A DNA stretch of 57,001 bases, from NCBI GenBank assembly GCA_024743255.1, contig JANSWY010000027.1, positions 1-57,001 of the forward strand. The letters run 5' to 3'. The stretch is from a bacterium. Its GTDB lineage: Bacteria; Bacteroidota; Bacteroidia; Cytophagales; Cyclobacteriaceae. A program made the translations under genes and the position numbers. The notes below the pieces were generated by a model. The model was given only the letters and a program-made list of their open reading frames with translations. It had not been told where the DNA came from and made no database searches. This document shows positions 1 to 9,009 of the stretch, piece by piece (positions within the stretch are counted from its first letter, which is position 1; each line of letters opens with the position of its first letter).

Positions 1-652
1 CTTTTTCACTCGAAACAACAAAATAGTTATAGAGTTCTGACCGCCTTCTGTGGTGTATCCCGTTTATTTCTACGAGATCTTTGAATACCGACGGTTGAAC
101 AAATACACCAGTGTCAGATACAGAAATCGAAACATAATTACCATGAACTGGAAAGCTTGAAAGTTCCGCCTGGAAGTTGTATTGGTAATCATCCCAGGCC
201 CATCCGCTACCGTATCTGTGATTTACTTCTCCGTTTGTAAGAACAATCATCAAGGAGTCAGGCACATTTTGTAAGAACTCCAAAACAGGCTGTTTATCAA
301 ACTTTGGATGTAAGAAGGTAGGATCTCCAGTTCCCTGAATCAATATCGAATCTCCGCTGTACTCATACTTCAAACCGATAAGTGTATCACCAATTGTAGA
401 GATAGCCGCATAAAATGTCAGTAGTTTGGTTGTGCTGGCAGGAATAAAGTGTTTATCGGCATTTTGTTCCACTAAATATTCTTCAGTTGCAGGATCATAT
501 ACAACAAGTCCTGCGAAGTGCTTGCCGAAAATGTCGCTTGATTTGATTTCTGATTGAATTTTCTTCTGGTTGCTAAATTGTTTTAGTGAAGCGCAACCAC
601 TCAGGTATAATGAGAGAGCGAGAACACAAATATTTGTCAGGAGACTTTTCAA
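1..652 (-). CDS. dacB: D-alanyl-D-alanine carboxypeptidase, S13/DacB family (partial, C-terminus off window)
   Basis: The reverse strand from 652 reads a lipoprotein signal peptide ending in a lipobox (LSGC, Cys near residue 19), then a serine-hydrolase active-site motif SxxK seen as S-T-T-K about 70 residues in. It continues with GTGDPTF and a GWAWDDY-like segment, both typical of peptidase S13 (PBP4/DacB). These enzymes trim or cross-cut peptidoglycan stem peptides in the periplasm; here the enzyme would be tethered to a membrane by lipid. Only about 217 residues are present, so the SxN and KTG motifs lie outside the window. The start is probably TTG at 650-652, because an in-frame TAA lies four codons upstream and no ATG is available. 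The TTG start is inferred. Confidence 0.8.
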   Translation of the reverse strand, partial: MKSLLTNICVLALSLYLSGCASLKQFSNQKKIQSEIKSSDIFGKHFAGLVVYDPATEEYLVEQNADKHFIPASTTKLLTFYAAISTIGDTLIGLKYEYSGDSILIQGTGDPTFLHPKFDKQPVLEFLQNVPDSLMIVLTNGEVNHRYGSGWAWDDYQYNFQAELSSFPVHGNYVSISVSDTGVFVQPSVFKDLVEINGIHHRRRSELYNYFVVSSEK

Positions 653-708
653 TGCTTTGATTTATAGTTTTTCAAAGAAAGCAAATTATGTGTAAACGGA
701 GGTTGTTT

Positions 709-729
709 GAGTTTTGAGTTTTGAGTTTA
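709..729. repeat. Three tandem copies of a GAGTTTT-like heptamer
   Basis: GAGTTTT, GAGTTTT and GAGTTTA follow one another in the AT-rich gap between the divergent dacB and antiporter genes. No function can be assigned; it may be simple slippage sequence. Confidence 0.6.
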
Positions 730-888
730 GAATTCTGACTTTTTGATTATTGTATTTTTTCATTTGTATTTTGACTTTTCAGCCTGATCAAAATCAGGGA
801 GTTGCATTTTTGATTGTAGGAATTTTGTAGTTATTTTGGGGCAGTTTCACTATGATGGATTTTTTCCAAATTCCGACCAAACTATAAC

Positions 889-2175
889 ATGGGAATATTA
901 GAACTCATAACACTACTGATTTTTATTGCAGCAGTATTCACACTCATTAACATTACTGTCCTAAAACTACCTTCTACAATTGGTTTGATGGTAATTGCTT
1001 TAGCAATGTCTCTCTCAATCCTTCTATTGGGTACATTTTTCCCTGATTTGAAGGTGGCTGCCCAGGACATAATGGGTGAATTCGACTTTAAAGAAGTACT
1101 TCTTAATGTCATGCTGAACTTCCTGCTTTTTGCAGGTGCCTTATCTATAAACCTGAATAAACTTCTGGAAGAAAGAATACCAGTATTGGTATTAGCGACC
1201 GTAAGTACATTATTGTCTACATTCCTTGTTGGATATACAATGCTTTATGTCTTTCATGCAGTTGGTTATGAAGAGGTAGAATTAATACATTGTTTATTGT
1301 TTGGAGCACTTATTTCTCCTACGGATCCTATTGCGGTTTTGGCTCTTGTGAAGAAAGTAGGTATTTCCAAAAATCTGGAGATTAAGATCGCTGGAGAATC
1401 GCTATTTAACGATGGGGTAGGGGTTGTTGTATTTCTTACAATACTTAATATAGCCATGGCGCAAGCAGGTGTAGAAGGAGGTCACGGACATGGTGGAGGT
1501 GAAATCACAGCCTGGAGCGTTGCAGCACTATTTGGACAAGAAGTATTCGGAGGTCTTGCTTTAGGGGCTGTTTTTGGTTTTCTGGGATTTAAGGCATTGG
1601 ACTTTATTGAAAACGATCATGTTGAATTAGAAGTTCTTGTTACGATATCATTGGTGATGGTAGGCGGTAGAGTAGCTGAATTGCTGCATGTTTCTGCTCC
1701 TCTTGCAATGGTGGTTCTAGGACTTTTTATTGGTAATGAAGGAAGAGACGATAAACTGGCAAGTGCTACGGGAGAATATGTTTTTAAATTCTGGCACCTG
1801 GTGGATGAAGCACTGAATGCTATACTTTTCATACTTATTGGGCTTGAGATGATTGTGATATCACATGCGTTTACACTTGATCACATGTTGGTTGGAGCAA
1901 TCGGAATTGTAGTAGTTCTTTCAGCAAGATTCATGGGGGTAGGTATACCAATCAAGATAATGCAATTGAAAAGGACATTTGAGCCTAAAACTATTCAAAT
2001 TCTAACCTGGGGAGGTCTCCGGGGGGGGATTTCTGTAGCATTAGCCCTCTCTTTATCAGAGTTGGATATTATGAGTGAAGAAATAAAAGAGATTATTATT
2101 TCTACAACATACTCAGTGGTGGTATTTAGTATTCTTGTTCAAGGGTTGACTATTGGTAAACTCCTTGAAAAATAA
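889..2175 (+). CDS. Sodium/proton antiporter, CPA1 (NhaP/NHE-like) family
   Basis: This 428-residue protein is almost entirely hydrophobic, with about 12 membrane segments. It carries CPA1 hallmarks: FGALISPTDPIAVL at 138-151, GESLFNDGVGV with the ND pair at 174-175 (the ion-binding site of electroneutral NhaP/NHE exchangers), and GGLRGG at 375-380. The family exchanges cytoplasmic Na+ (sometimes K+) for external H+ at the inner membrane. It lacks a long cytoplasmic C-terminal tail. A glycine/histidine-rich loop lies at 196-204, between two membrane segments, and might bind metal or sense pH, but that is speculation. ATG at 889 is the first good start. It is divergent from dacB and 126 bp upstream of the GPP34 gene. 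Ion specificity cannot be read from sequence. Confidence 0.9.
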   Translation: MGILELITLLIFIAAVFTLINITVLKLPSTIGLMVIALAMSLSILLLGTFFPDLKVAAQDIMGEFDFKEVLLNVMLNFLLFAGALSINLNKLLEERIPVLVLATVSTLLSTFLVGYTMLYVFHAVGYEEVELIHCLLFGALISPTDPIAVLALVKKVGISKNLEIKIAGESLFNDGVGVVVFLTILNIAMAQAGVEGGHGHGGGEITAWSVAALFGQEVFGGLALGAVFGFLGFKALDFIENDHVELEVLVTISLVMVGGRVAELLHVSAPLAMVVLGLFIGNEGRDDKLASATGEYVFKFWHLVDEALNAILFILIGLEMIVISHAFTLDHMLVGAIGIVVVLSARFMGVGIPIKIMQLKRTFEPKTIQILTWGGLRGGISVALALSLSELDIMSEEIKEIIISTTYSVVVFSILVQGLTIGKLLEK

Positions 2176-2301
2176 ACTTTCAATAATTCGGAAAGTAATT
2201 TTTTTTGTGGAAATTCGCAATAATTAAAGTACGTATAAAATAAACACATGTGATTAGTACAAACGAATTCCATGTGACCTTATCAAATCAATTATATACA
2301 G

Positions 2302-2934
2302 ATGAAATTAAGTTTAGCTGAAGGATTGTATTTAATCGCGCTGGATGACGAGGAGGGAAGATTATTAGCAGCAGCGGAAAAAACCATTACACCGGGATTG
2401 ATCAGCGCTTGCATCATGGAGTTGTCCATGTTGAAGAAAATCACTTTTGAAAATAAGAAGATTTCAGTTCTTGATTCTCATGGAACTGGTAACAAGATAT
2501 TAGATGACGTTCTTAAAGACATGAAGGATGGAGAAGGTGTTGTTGAGGCAGTTGTCAGAATTGCACCAAAGCACAAAGACTTCCAACATGATCTTAATGA
2601 ACTATTGGTTCAAAGAGGGATTTTAAAGAAAGAGGCAACAAAGCTTTTATGGATTCCATTATCTGAAAGAATGGATAATGCAAACTATGCATTTGAAGGA
2701 GAAATCAGAAAAGGACTTAAGAACATAGTATTAAAAGGAGCTAAGGCTTCTCCGGCATTTGTTATATTACTTTCTTTAATCGCAGATTGTGGTTTACTTG
2801 AAGAGGTTTTCCATGATAAAGATGAATTAATTGATGCAACAAAAGTCGGAAAAGACATTGCAAAAGCTGGAATCATCGATCCTGAAAAGGAAGATGCTTT
2901 GCAAGAGCTAAAAGAATACTTTGAATCTATCTAA
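2302..2934 (+). CDS. GPP34 (GOLPH3-like) domain protein
   Basis: The 210-residue product begins MKLSLAEGLYLIALDDEEG and reads as the GPP34 family: an all-helical soluble fold with this conserved N-terminus, a central segment with LNELLVQRGIL and a late ASPAFVILLSLIADCGLLEEVF stretch. Eukaryotic GOLPH3 binds phosphatidylinositol-4-phosphate and glycosyltransferase tails at the Golgi; bacterial members are widespread but poorly understood. There is no signal peptide or membrane segment, so it should be cytoplasmic or peripheral. It is followed by a strong hairpin terminator. Family assignment is confident from overall pattern; the function in this organism is unknown. Confidence 0.82.
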   Translation: MKLSLAEGLYLIALDDEEGRLLAAAEKTITPGLISACIMELSMLKKITFENKKISVLDSHGTGNKILDDVLKDMKDGEGVVEAVVRIAPKHKDFQHDLNELLVQRGILKKEATKLLWIPLSERMDNANYAFEGEIRKGLKNIVLKGAKASPAFVILLSLIADCGLLEEVFHDKDELIDATKVGKDIAKAGIIDPEKEDALQELKEYFESI

Positions 2935-2957
2935 GGAGATTCAGTTTAACTAATAAT

Positions 2958-2991
2958 AAAAAACCGTTCTAGTATTTAGAACGGTTTTTTT
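2958..2991 (+). terminator. Rho-independent terminator, probably bidirectional
   Basis: A perfect 13-bp stem (arms 2958-2970 and 2978-2990) with a 7-nt loop and A/T runs on both sides. It ends the GPP34 transcript, and because of the flanking A run it can also stop the converging lipoprotein gene. Confidence 0.9.
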
Positions 2992-3028
2992 ATGTCAAGT
3001 AAATATTTTTTTCTGGGCGAAGTGAGAA

Positions 3029-3490
3029 CTATTGCCCTTCTTCTTCAGTAATCTCCTCATCATCACCCTCTGTATACTCTAAAGTATCAATTGGTAATAT
3101 TGGAATCTCATTGAATTTCGTTTGTAGCAAATACTGATTCTGGCTTTTTACCTGATCAACAGTAAGCCCTTCAAGGCGTGAAATGATTCTAGCCTGGTTT
3201 TCAAGAATTGTTTTTTGATAAGCAATAATTGAATCCTGTTTCGCAATCAATTGCTCACCGCTAATTGCCATAAATCCAAACCCTTCATGAGGATTGTTTC
3301 TGTCTCTTTCTAATATCAAATATTCAATGCCTCCGACCTTTATTCTTTGGAAGTGACTAGGAGTGTTGATATGAATCTCTCTGGTCATACTGCTTTCTGG
3401 ATTTACCTCTCTGTTTTTGCAACCAGTAAAAATTCCAAAGACTGCAACTAAAGTTACGGCAAACAAGATATGTTTTGAGTTAATATTCAT
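3029..3490 (-). CDS. Hypothetical lipoprotein
   Basis: A 153-residue product not recognised as a known family. The N-terminus is a hydrophobic signal with a lipobox F-T-G-C placing the lipidated cysteine at residue 24. The middle (about 80-120) is predicted helical and rich in Q, I and L, suggestive of a short coiled coil, and the last 15 residues are strongly acidic (runs of D and E). It starts 2 bp after the K+ channel stop codon, so the two are very probably co-transcribed and translationally coupled. That arrangement suggests an accessory role for the channel, but nothing in the sequence proves it. Confidence 0.75.
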   Translation of the reverse strand: MNINSKHILFAVTLVAVFGIFTGCKNREVNPESSMTREIHINTPSHFQRIKVGGIEYLILERDRNNPHEGFGFMAISGEQLIAKQDSIIAYQKTILENQARIISRLEGLTVDQVKSQNQYLLQTKFNEIPILPIDTLEYTEGDDEEITEEEGQ

Positions 3491-3492
3491 TC

Positions 3493-4581
3493 CTAGTTGA
3501 TTCTGTCTCTGAAGTAACCTTCCTCTACATTAAATACCTTCTTCAGAAGTTTAAAGGCTTTACCATTAAGTATGATGATTAAGTAATCACCAAGTGCAAC
3601 TTTCACATCTCCCAAAGGATTTTTAATAAGCTTTCTCTTGCCGTACTTATCTCTTTTAGTAATTCCTATAAGAATCGAATTGTATCTTTTCTTTAAGTCA
3701 AAGAATACCTCCTGATAAGGCTTGCCAAGATAAGGATTAGTGTTTGCTACAATGAACTGTTTAACGTCATAATCACTATCCGATTTGGCAAATGACATGA
3801 TAGATTCACTGTAAGAAGCAACATCAGGCTCGAACATATAACTAGCCAAAAGTTTCGAAGATATTTCATGACTGGACAAGGCGTTTGAAACACCTGCAGA
3901 AAGGAAAGTGTTTTTAAGATCTCCATTTTCCAAAGTCACAACAAATTCTAGATCGTTGAAAAACTTCTTCAAGTTCAATACATATACAAGCTTTTCAGTA
4001 TCGTCTTCAAGATTAATAAATACAATTGAACACTCCTGAATTCCTGCCTTTTTCAACATATCATAATTGTTGAAGTCAGTAAAAAGTGTATATATATTTC
4101 TGGACTTGTATTTTTCTTTGATCAAGTCAACATCGTCTTTGTTGTTTGTGACTATTGATACTTCTTTTCCCACTCCAACTAATTGGTCCGTAACAAGCTT
4201 ACCAAACTCATTCCAACCGATGATAACTGCATGATTCGTGAAATTTGAACCAGAGTACCCTAATCTTTTATTCTCCTTCAGTGTTGCCATAAGCGTTGTA
4301 AATTGACCTATTAAAATACCGTAAATACCTAAACTTAAAAATAGAAAGATGTAACCAATCATTCTGCCGTAAGTGGTACTTGGGAATATGTCACCGTAAC
4401 CAACTGTAGTTAACGTAACTAGAGAGTACCAAATAGCATTCGAGTAGGAATCAATGTTTGATTGTTCACTGTCTTTTTCAAAATAAACAAGTAGTAGAAT
4501 TAAAATACAATAGATGACTACACCTATCGCAATTTTCAAAATTGCATCTAAATGTTTTTGTTTCTTTACTAATTCAAACAT
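3493..4581 (-). CDS. Potassium channel with TrkA (RCK) domains
   Basis: The 362-residue protein has two membrane segments (about 13-34 and 74-98) around a pore loop with the K+ selectivity filter TVGYGD at 59-64. A cytoplasmic TrkA-N/RCK domain follows, starting HAVIIGWNEFGKLV at 117-130, and the last 90 residues look like a TrkA-C domain. This is the architecture of MthK/Kch-type ligand-gated K+ channels of the inner membrane, usually opened by Ca2+ or nucleotides. The Rossmann glycine pattern is GWNEFG rather than GxGxxG, so dinucleotide binding is uncertain. It is the first gene of a two-gene unit with the lipoprotein at 3029-3490 and sits next to the osmoprotectant transporter, consistent with a role in turgor control. 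Confidence 0.9.
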   Translation of the reverse strand: MFELVKKQKHLDAILKIAIGVVIYCILILLLVYFEKDSEQSNIDSYSNAIWYSLVTLTTVGYGDIFPSTTYGRMIGYIFLFLSLGIYGILIGQFTTLMATLKENKRLGYSGSNFTNHAVIIGWNEFGKLVTDQLVGVGKEVSIVTNNKDDVDLIKEKYKSRNIYTLFTDFNNYDMLKKAGIQECSIVFINLEDDTEKLVYVLNLKKFFNDLEFVVTLENGDLKNTFLSAGVSNALSSHEISSKLLASYMFEPDVASYSESIMSFAKSDSDYDVKQFIVANTNPYLGKPYQEVFFDLKKRYNSILIGITKRDKYGKRKLIKNPLGDVKVALGDYLIIILNGKAFKLLKKVFNVEEGYFRDRIN

Positions 4582-4645
4582 ATATCGTTGTAAACCAAAG
4601 TAACCAAATATAGCTAAAAGATTGAATTACCCTAGTAGTTATTTT

Positions 4646-6199
4646 TTATTTGTTAAGTGTTTGTGAAAGCTGGCTTATTGACTCAATTTCCAGTTTTTCT
4701 GCATGCTCCCGTCGCATCATTAATGCAAATGTATTATTAAATCCGAATTCAGGTAACCATTTTATTCCATATCTGGATTGAAACTCACTTTTCACGTATT
4801 TATAGACTTCATTTCTGTTATGCAAAATTTCTTTTATTCCTTCATTTTCGGGTTGAAGAATTACAAGCAGTCCTGTTCCAGTATATTCCGGGTAACAATC
4901 TATTTCACCTGTGTTTAGTGCATCGAACAAAAGTTTGGTTCCTCCAAACCCTAGTTTTAAAGAGACTTTCAAGCTAGTCTCAGCCTCAATTAACTGCCCA
5001 ATAATATAAGCCAGCAGGTAGTTTTCTGTAAATGCCTTACTTCCTATTATGATATCTGGATTATCATCATCCTCAATAAAATTTGCTTTTACTCCAATAG
5101 AGTTGAGGAATTCTTGAGCAACTAGCTGTGGATCCTTGTGGGACTGATCTATCTCGGAATTTAATTCAGCCATTTTTTGATTGCTGATTATGGATTCAAG
5201 CTTGGTTAATGCGTTTTCAAGCTGAGGGTATTTATCTAATGTTTCTTGCCGAAATAACGGAGCAGCAAAATATGGGGGAAAGTATCCTTTGTCGTCTTTA
5301 AGTAGTTTTAAATCAAAAGCCTTTATTCTACCATCAGTGCTGAAACCATCAATTACATCCACTTCTCCAATACGAAGAGCCTCATACATTAATCCAATTT
5401 CCATTTCCCTTATCTCCAATGGGAGTCCATAAAGTTTATCTAATCCTACAAACCCATCTTCACGCTGAATAAACTCGGAGTTAAAACCTGCTACCAGTTT
5501 ATCGGTCTTTGTATCGGGCCATACTGAAATGATCGAAAGAACGAATATCGAGACTACAGCAATCAATGGAACAGCAGGCTTTTTCTGACTTACTTTTTGT
5601 ACTATTCCCAATAGTCCATCAAATGCCAGGGCCATTAAACTTGCAGGTATTGCACCCGAAAGAATCATATTTACATTATTCAAAGAGATTCCTCCAAAAA
5701 TGGATTCTCCTAAACCGCCAGCTGCTATTAAAGCACATATGGTTGCAATTCCCACATTAATCACAGATGCAGTTCGGATTCCTGCCAGAATAACCGGACC
5801 TGATAGTGGTAGTTCCACTTGAATTAATTGCTGAGATTTTGTCATTCCCAGCCCAATTGCTGCCTCTTTGATGGCCGGATCAACTTGCAGTATCCCAGTA
5901 TAAGTATTTCTAACAATAGGGAGCAACGCATATAAGAACAATGCAACAATTGCAGGTACAGCTCCAATTCCCAGGATAGGGATAAAGAAACCTAATAATG
6001 CAAGACTTGGAATTGTCTGAATGATATTTACTACAGAAAGAATTGGATTGGCCAATTTTTGATGTCTTGCAATAAAGATTCCGATTAAGGATCCTACCAA
6101 TGTAGCAATAAACAATGCAACGATAGTTAATTGGAAATGCTCGATTGTTTGGTCAAGAATTTCGCTGAAGTTATTTTCAAAATAATTGACAAAACTCAT
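4646..6199 (-). CDS. Osmoprotectant ABC transporter, fused permease and substrate-binding domain
   Basis: Residues 1-200 are an OpuB/OpuC-type permease with about six membrane segments and the EAA coupling loop (EAAIGLGMTKSQQL, 112-125). A further membrane segment (about 210-227) leads into an OpuAC-type substrate-binding domain that would face the periplasm. The two halves of that domain appear in reversed order. Residues 234-369 carry the part that is normally C-terminal (FIQREDGFVGLDKLYG, DVIDGFSTDGRI, FPPYFAAP). Residues 382-517 carry the normally N-terminal part (IIIGSKAFTENYLLAY, DCYPEYTGTG, GFNNTFALMM). The family imports betaine, choline, carnitine or related solutes. It overlaps the ATPase gene by 4 bp, giving translational coupling. 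The substrate is not readable. Confidence 0.88.
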   Translation of the reverse strand: MSFVNYFENNFSEILDQTIEHFQLTIVALFIATLVGSLIGIFIARHQKLANPILSVVNIIQTIPSLALLGFFIPILGIGAVPAIVALFLYALLPIVRNTYTGILQVDPAIKEAAIGLGMTKSQQLIQVELPLSGPVILAGIRTASVINVGIATICALIAAGGLGESIFGGISLNNVNMILSGAIPASLMALAFDGLLGIVQKVSQKKPAVPLIAVVSIFVLSIISVWPDTKTDKLVAGFNSEFIQREDGFVGLDKLYGLPLEIREMEIGLMYEALRIGEVDVIDGFSTDGRIKAFDLKLLKDDKGYFPPYFAAPLFRQETLDKYPQLENALTKLESIISNQKMAELNSEIDQSHKDPQLVAQEFLNSIGVKANFIEDDDNPDIIIGSKAFTENYLLAYIIGQLIEAETSLKVSLKLGFGGTKLLFDALNTGEIDCYPEYTGTGLLVILQPENEGIKEILHNRNEVYKYVKSEFQSRYGIKWLPEFGFNNTFALMMRREHAEKLEIESISQLSQTLNK

Positions 6200-7122
6200 A
6201 TCTGGTCTTTTAATGCATTTAGAATAATGTCATCTTTTTTGAATACCTCTTTGTTTCCTTTAATTCTTACAAATGGAATATCTGTATTCAGCAGTGTTAT
6301 TGCTGACGATGTGGCTTCAAGTTCTAGAATGTCACTAATAGCTTCCGTTTCTGAATAAAGGTTTTTAGTGATAGCTTCAATTGTAAGGTTTTTAAACCTC
6401 ATGAATAATCTGTCCGTGCCAAGGAAATCGTTAACTATTGAATTTGTGCTGTTTAGCAATTCTTCTTTAGTTCCAATAAATAAAATTTCACCATCATGTA
6501 GAATGCAAATTCTATCAGCCAATCTCAGGGCTTCATTTATGTCGTGAGTTACGATTACTTTAGTGATCCCCTTTAGTTCTTCAATATGCAAGAAGTCCGA
6601 TTGCATCTGATCTCTTAAAATCGGATCTAAGGCACTAAAGGGTTCATCCATTAAGAGCAACTCGGGTTTGTTTGCAATTGCCCTTGCTATTCCAACCCGT
6701 TGTTGCTGACCTCCACTGAGTTGTGAAGGGAATCTTGATAAATAACTCTGATCCAATCCTATCTGATCAATCAATTCCTGAACTCTGGAATTTATTTCTT
6801 CTTTCTCTTTTTTACCAAGCTTGAGGGGTAATCCAATATTCTTTTCAACAGTAAGATGTGGGAATAGGCCAACATCCTGAATCATGTATCCAATACGTCT
6901 ACGAAGCGAGTTCTCTTCAATAGCATCAATACTTTGATCGTTTATCAATATTGAACCTGAGTCCTTTTCGACCAGTTTGTTAATCATTTTAAGAGTAGTG
7001 GTTTTTCCACTTCCACTTTTTCCGAGTAAACAGAAGCTTTCTCCTTTTTTAATTTCAAAATTGAGGTCATTTACAACAATATGGTTGTCGAATGCTTTTT
7101 TTACCCCCTCGAATCGGATCAT
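6196..7122 (-). CDS. Osmoprotectant ABC transporter ATP-binding protein (OpuCA/ProV-like)
   Basis: A 308-residue ABC ATPase with Walker A GKSGSGKTT at 34-42, signature LSGGQ at 135-139 and Walker B LLLMDE at 155-160, followed by the D-loop SALDP. The Q-loop region IGYMIQDVGLFPHLTV matches the glycine-betaine (OpuCA/ProV) branch. Residues about 240-308 form a C-terminal extension where homologues have CBS domains that sense ionic strength; here it is short and not clearly a CBS pair. The gene precedes and overlaps the permease/binding-protein gene by 4 bp, so the two form a complete importer. Its start at 7122 is divergent from the GH15 gene. Confidence 0.92.
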   Translation of the reverse strand: MIRFEGVKKAFDNHIVVNDLNFEIKKGESFCLLGKSGSGKTTTLKMINKLVEKDSGSILINDQSIDAIEENSLRRRIGYMIQDVGLFPHLTVEKNIGLPLKLGKKEKEEINSRVQELIDQIGLDQSYLSRFPSQLSGGQQQRVGIARAIANKPELLLMDEPFSALDPILRDQMQSDFLHIEELKGITKVIVTHDINEALRLADRICILHDGEILFIGTKEELLNSTNSIVNDFLGTDRLFMRFKNLTIEAITKNLYSETEAISDILELEATSSAITLLNTDIPFVRIKGNKEVFKKDDIILNALKDQI

Positions 7123-7150
7123 TTTCGTTTTTTGGGTGATTTTATGTTGA

Positions 7151-7182
7151 AATCATTGTTGTCTATTGCATTTTCAATGATT
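7151..7182. promoter_or_regulatory. Inverted repeat in the divergent opuCA / GH15 intergenic region
   Basis: AATCATTG and its exact complement CAATGATT are separated by 16 nt between the two divergent starts at 7122 and 7228. It could be an operator shared by both genes, but an 8-bp palindrome in AT-rich DNA may be chance. Confidence 0.3.
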
Positions 7183-7227
7183 ATCCAATTTATTACGCCT
7201 AGTTTTAAATATAGTAAACATATTTCA

Positions 7228-9009
7228 ATGGGTAGACATTCGTACGACTATGGCGTGATTGGGAACTGCGCGTTCCTGGCTTTTGTAGATAAACAAACCA
7301 ACATTGACTGGATGTGTTGGCCAAGGTTTGATTCGTCTTTTATTTTCGGAGGAATGCTGGATAAAAATAAAGGAGGGGAGTTCTCCATTAAGCCAGCAGA
7401 TGAAAGCTTTGAAACTGAACAGTATTACGTCGAAAATACGAACGTCATTTGTACTGAAGTGACTTGTGAGTCTGGTAAATACAAAGTCACTGATTTTGCA
7501 CCAAGGTTTTATCAATACGACAGATATTATAGACCATTAATGTTGATTAGAAAGGTTGAACCAATCGAAGGACAACCCAGAATAAGAGCAATCTGTCATC
7601 CGGTAGGAGAATATGGCAATACAAAACCTGAGAGAAGTATGGGAAGTAGCCATATTCGATATCTAGGTCTTGATAAGCAAATGAGGCTGACAACCAATAT
7701 TTCACTTAACTACTTAATACATGATGAGTATTTCGTATTAAATGATACTAAGTACATGGTTTTGACCTATGGACCGCCTATGGAAGCTCCTTTGGCTGAA
7801 ACTTGCGATGCTTTTTATAATAAAACTGTTGCTTACTGGAGGAAATGGGTTAAATCAACCAGTATTTCCACTTTTCATCAGAAGATGATGATTCGTTCTG
7901 CATTAATTCTGAAAATCCATCAGTATGAAGATACAGGAGCAATTATTGCAGCAGCCACAACAAGCTTACCTGAATCGCCCGGTAGTACCAGAAACTGGGA
8001 TTATCGTTTCTGTTGGATGAGGGATACGTTTTATACATTGAATGCCTTCAACAACATTGGTCACTTTGAGGAGCTTGAAAAATATTTCAATTACATAACT
8101 AATATTGTATATAATGAAGGTGACAGGTATCAGCCACTGTATGGAATTAGTCCAAGTAGTAAGCTGGTTGAAGTTGAACTAGATCTGGAAGGGTATCAAG
8201 GTAATAAGCCGGTTAGGATTGGTAATGATGCTTATACTCACATACAGAACGATGTTTATGGTCAGGTGTTGGTTTCATTGTTGCCATTATTTACTGACGG
8301 TAGGTTCATCATCACAGAACGCTTTGAATCCAAGAACCTAATCATTAAATGTCTGGACATGATGGAACAGACAATGGAAGAAAAGGATGCCGGTCTGTGG
8401 GAATTCAGAAATCTTGCTCAATATCATACATATACTTATTTGTTTCACTGGGCAGGTGCCTGTGCCGCATACAAAATGGCAACCGCGATGAAAGATGAAG
8501 CTATTGCAAAGCGAGCGGTTAAGATACGAGATGTTGCTGCTAAGAAAATTGAAGAGTCATATGTCCCATCAAAGAAAGGTTATGCTCAAGCAATAGGTGT
8601 TGACCGAATGGATGCAAGTACGCTGCAGCTGATCATGATGAGTTTTGTACATGGAGATACTCAAAAAGCAAAGGATCATTTAGTTGCTTTAGAGAAAGAA
8701 CTAGCGGCAAGTAAAGGATTGTTCTATAGATATAAGCACCAGGATGATTTTGGAGAGCCAGAGACTACATTCTTGATTTGTGCATTCTGGTATGTTGAGG
8801 CATTAGCTTGTGTAGGTAGAGTTCCTGAGGCAATTGAGTATTTTGAGAATCTGATAAGTTATGCCAATCACGTTGGTTTACTTAGTGAGGATGTTGATGA
8901 CAAGGATGGAAGTATGTGGGGTAACTTCCCACAAGCTTATAGTCATGTTGGATTGATAAACGCTGGAAACCGTATAGCTAATAAGCTTGATCTGCCTTCC
9001 TTCTATTAA
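7228..9009 (+). CDS. Glycoside hydrolase family 15 protein (glucoamylase or trehalase type)
   Basis: From ATG 7228 the product is 593 residues, the usual size of bacterial GH15 proteins, and begins in the conserved N-terminal beta domain (YGVIGNCAFLAFVDKQTNIDWMCWPRFDS). The (alpha/alpha)6 catalytic barrel carries NWDYRFCWMRD at 256-266 and the late GNFPQAYSHVGLINA near 565-579, both diagnostic. The reading frame is open back to 7081, but that segment overlaps the start of the divergent ABC gene and is not typical of the family, so I chose 7228. There is no signal peptide, so it acts in the cytoplasm. GH15 enzymes hydrolyse terminal alpha-glucosidic bonds; some are trehalases. The nearby OtsA-OtsB fusion favours trehalose or glucan turnover, but the substrate is inferred. 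Confidence 0.88.
   Translation: MGRHSYDYGVIGNCAFLAFVDKQTNIDWMCWPRFDSSFIFGGMLDKNKGGEFSIKPADESFETEQYYVENTNVICTEVTCESGKYKVTDFAPRFYQYDRYYRPLMLIRKVEPIEGQPRIRAICHPVGEYGNTKPERSMGSSHIRYLGLDKQMRLTTNISLNYLIHDEYFVLNDTKYMVLTYGPPMEAPLAETCDAFYNKTVAYWRKWVKSTSISTFHQKMMIRSALILKIHQYEDTGAIIAAATTSLPESPGSTRNWDYRFCWMRDTFYTLNAFNNIGHFEELEKYFNYITNIVYNEGDRYQPLYGISPSSKLVEVELDLEGYQGNKPVRIGNDAYTHIQNDVYGQVLVSLLPLFTDGRFIITERFESKNLIIKCLDMMEQTMEEKDAGLWEFRNLAQYHTYTYLFHWAGACAAYKMATAMKDEAIAKRAVKIRDVAAKKIEESYVPSKKGYAQAIGVDRMDASTLQLIMMSFVHGDTQKAKDHLVALEKELAASKGLFYRYKHQDDFGEPETTFLICAFWYVEALACVGRVPEAIEYFENLISYANHVGLLSEDVDDKDGSMWGNFPQAYSHVGLINAGNRIANKLDLPSFY

Noticed and set aside
7081-7227. In-frame extension of the GH15 gene upstream of 7228
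   Set aside because: It overlaps the 5' end of the divergent ABC ATPase gene and its hydrophobic sequence does not match GH15 N-termini; ATG 7228 directly precedes the conserved domain.
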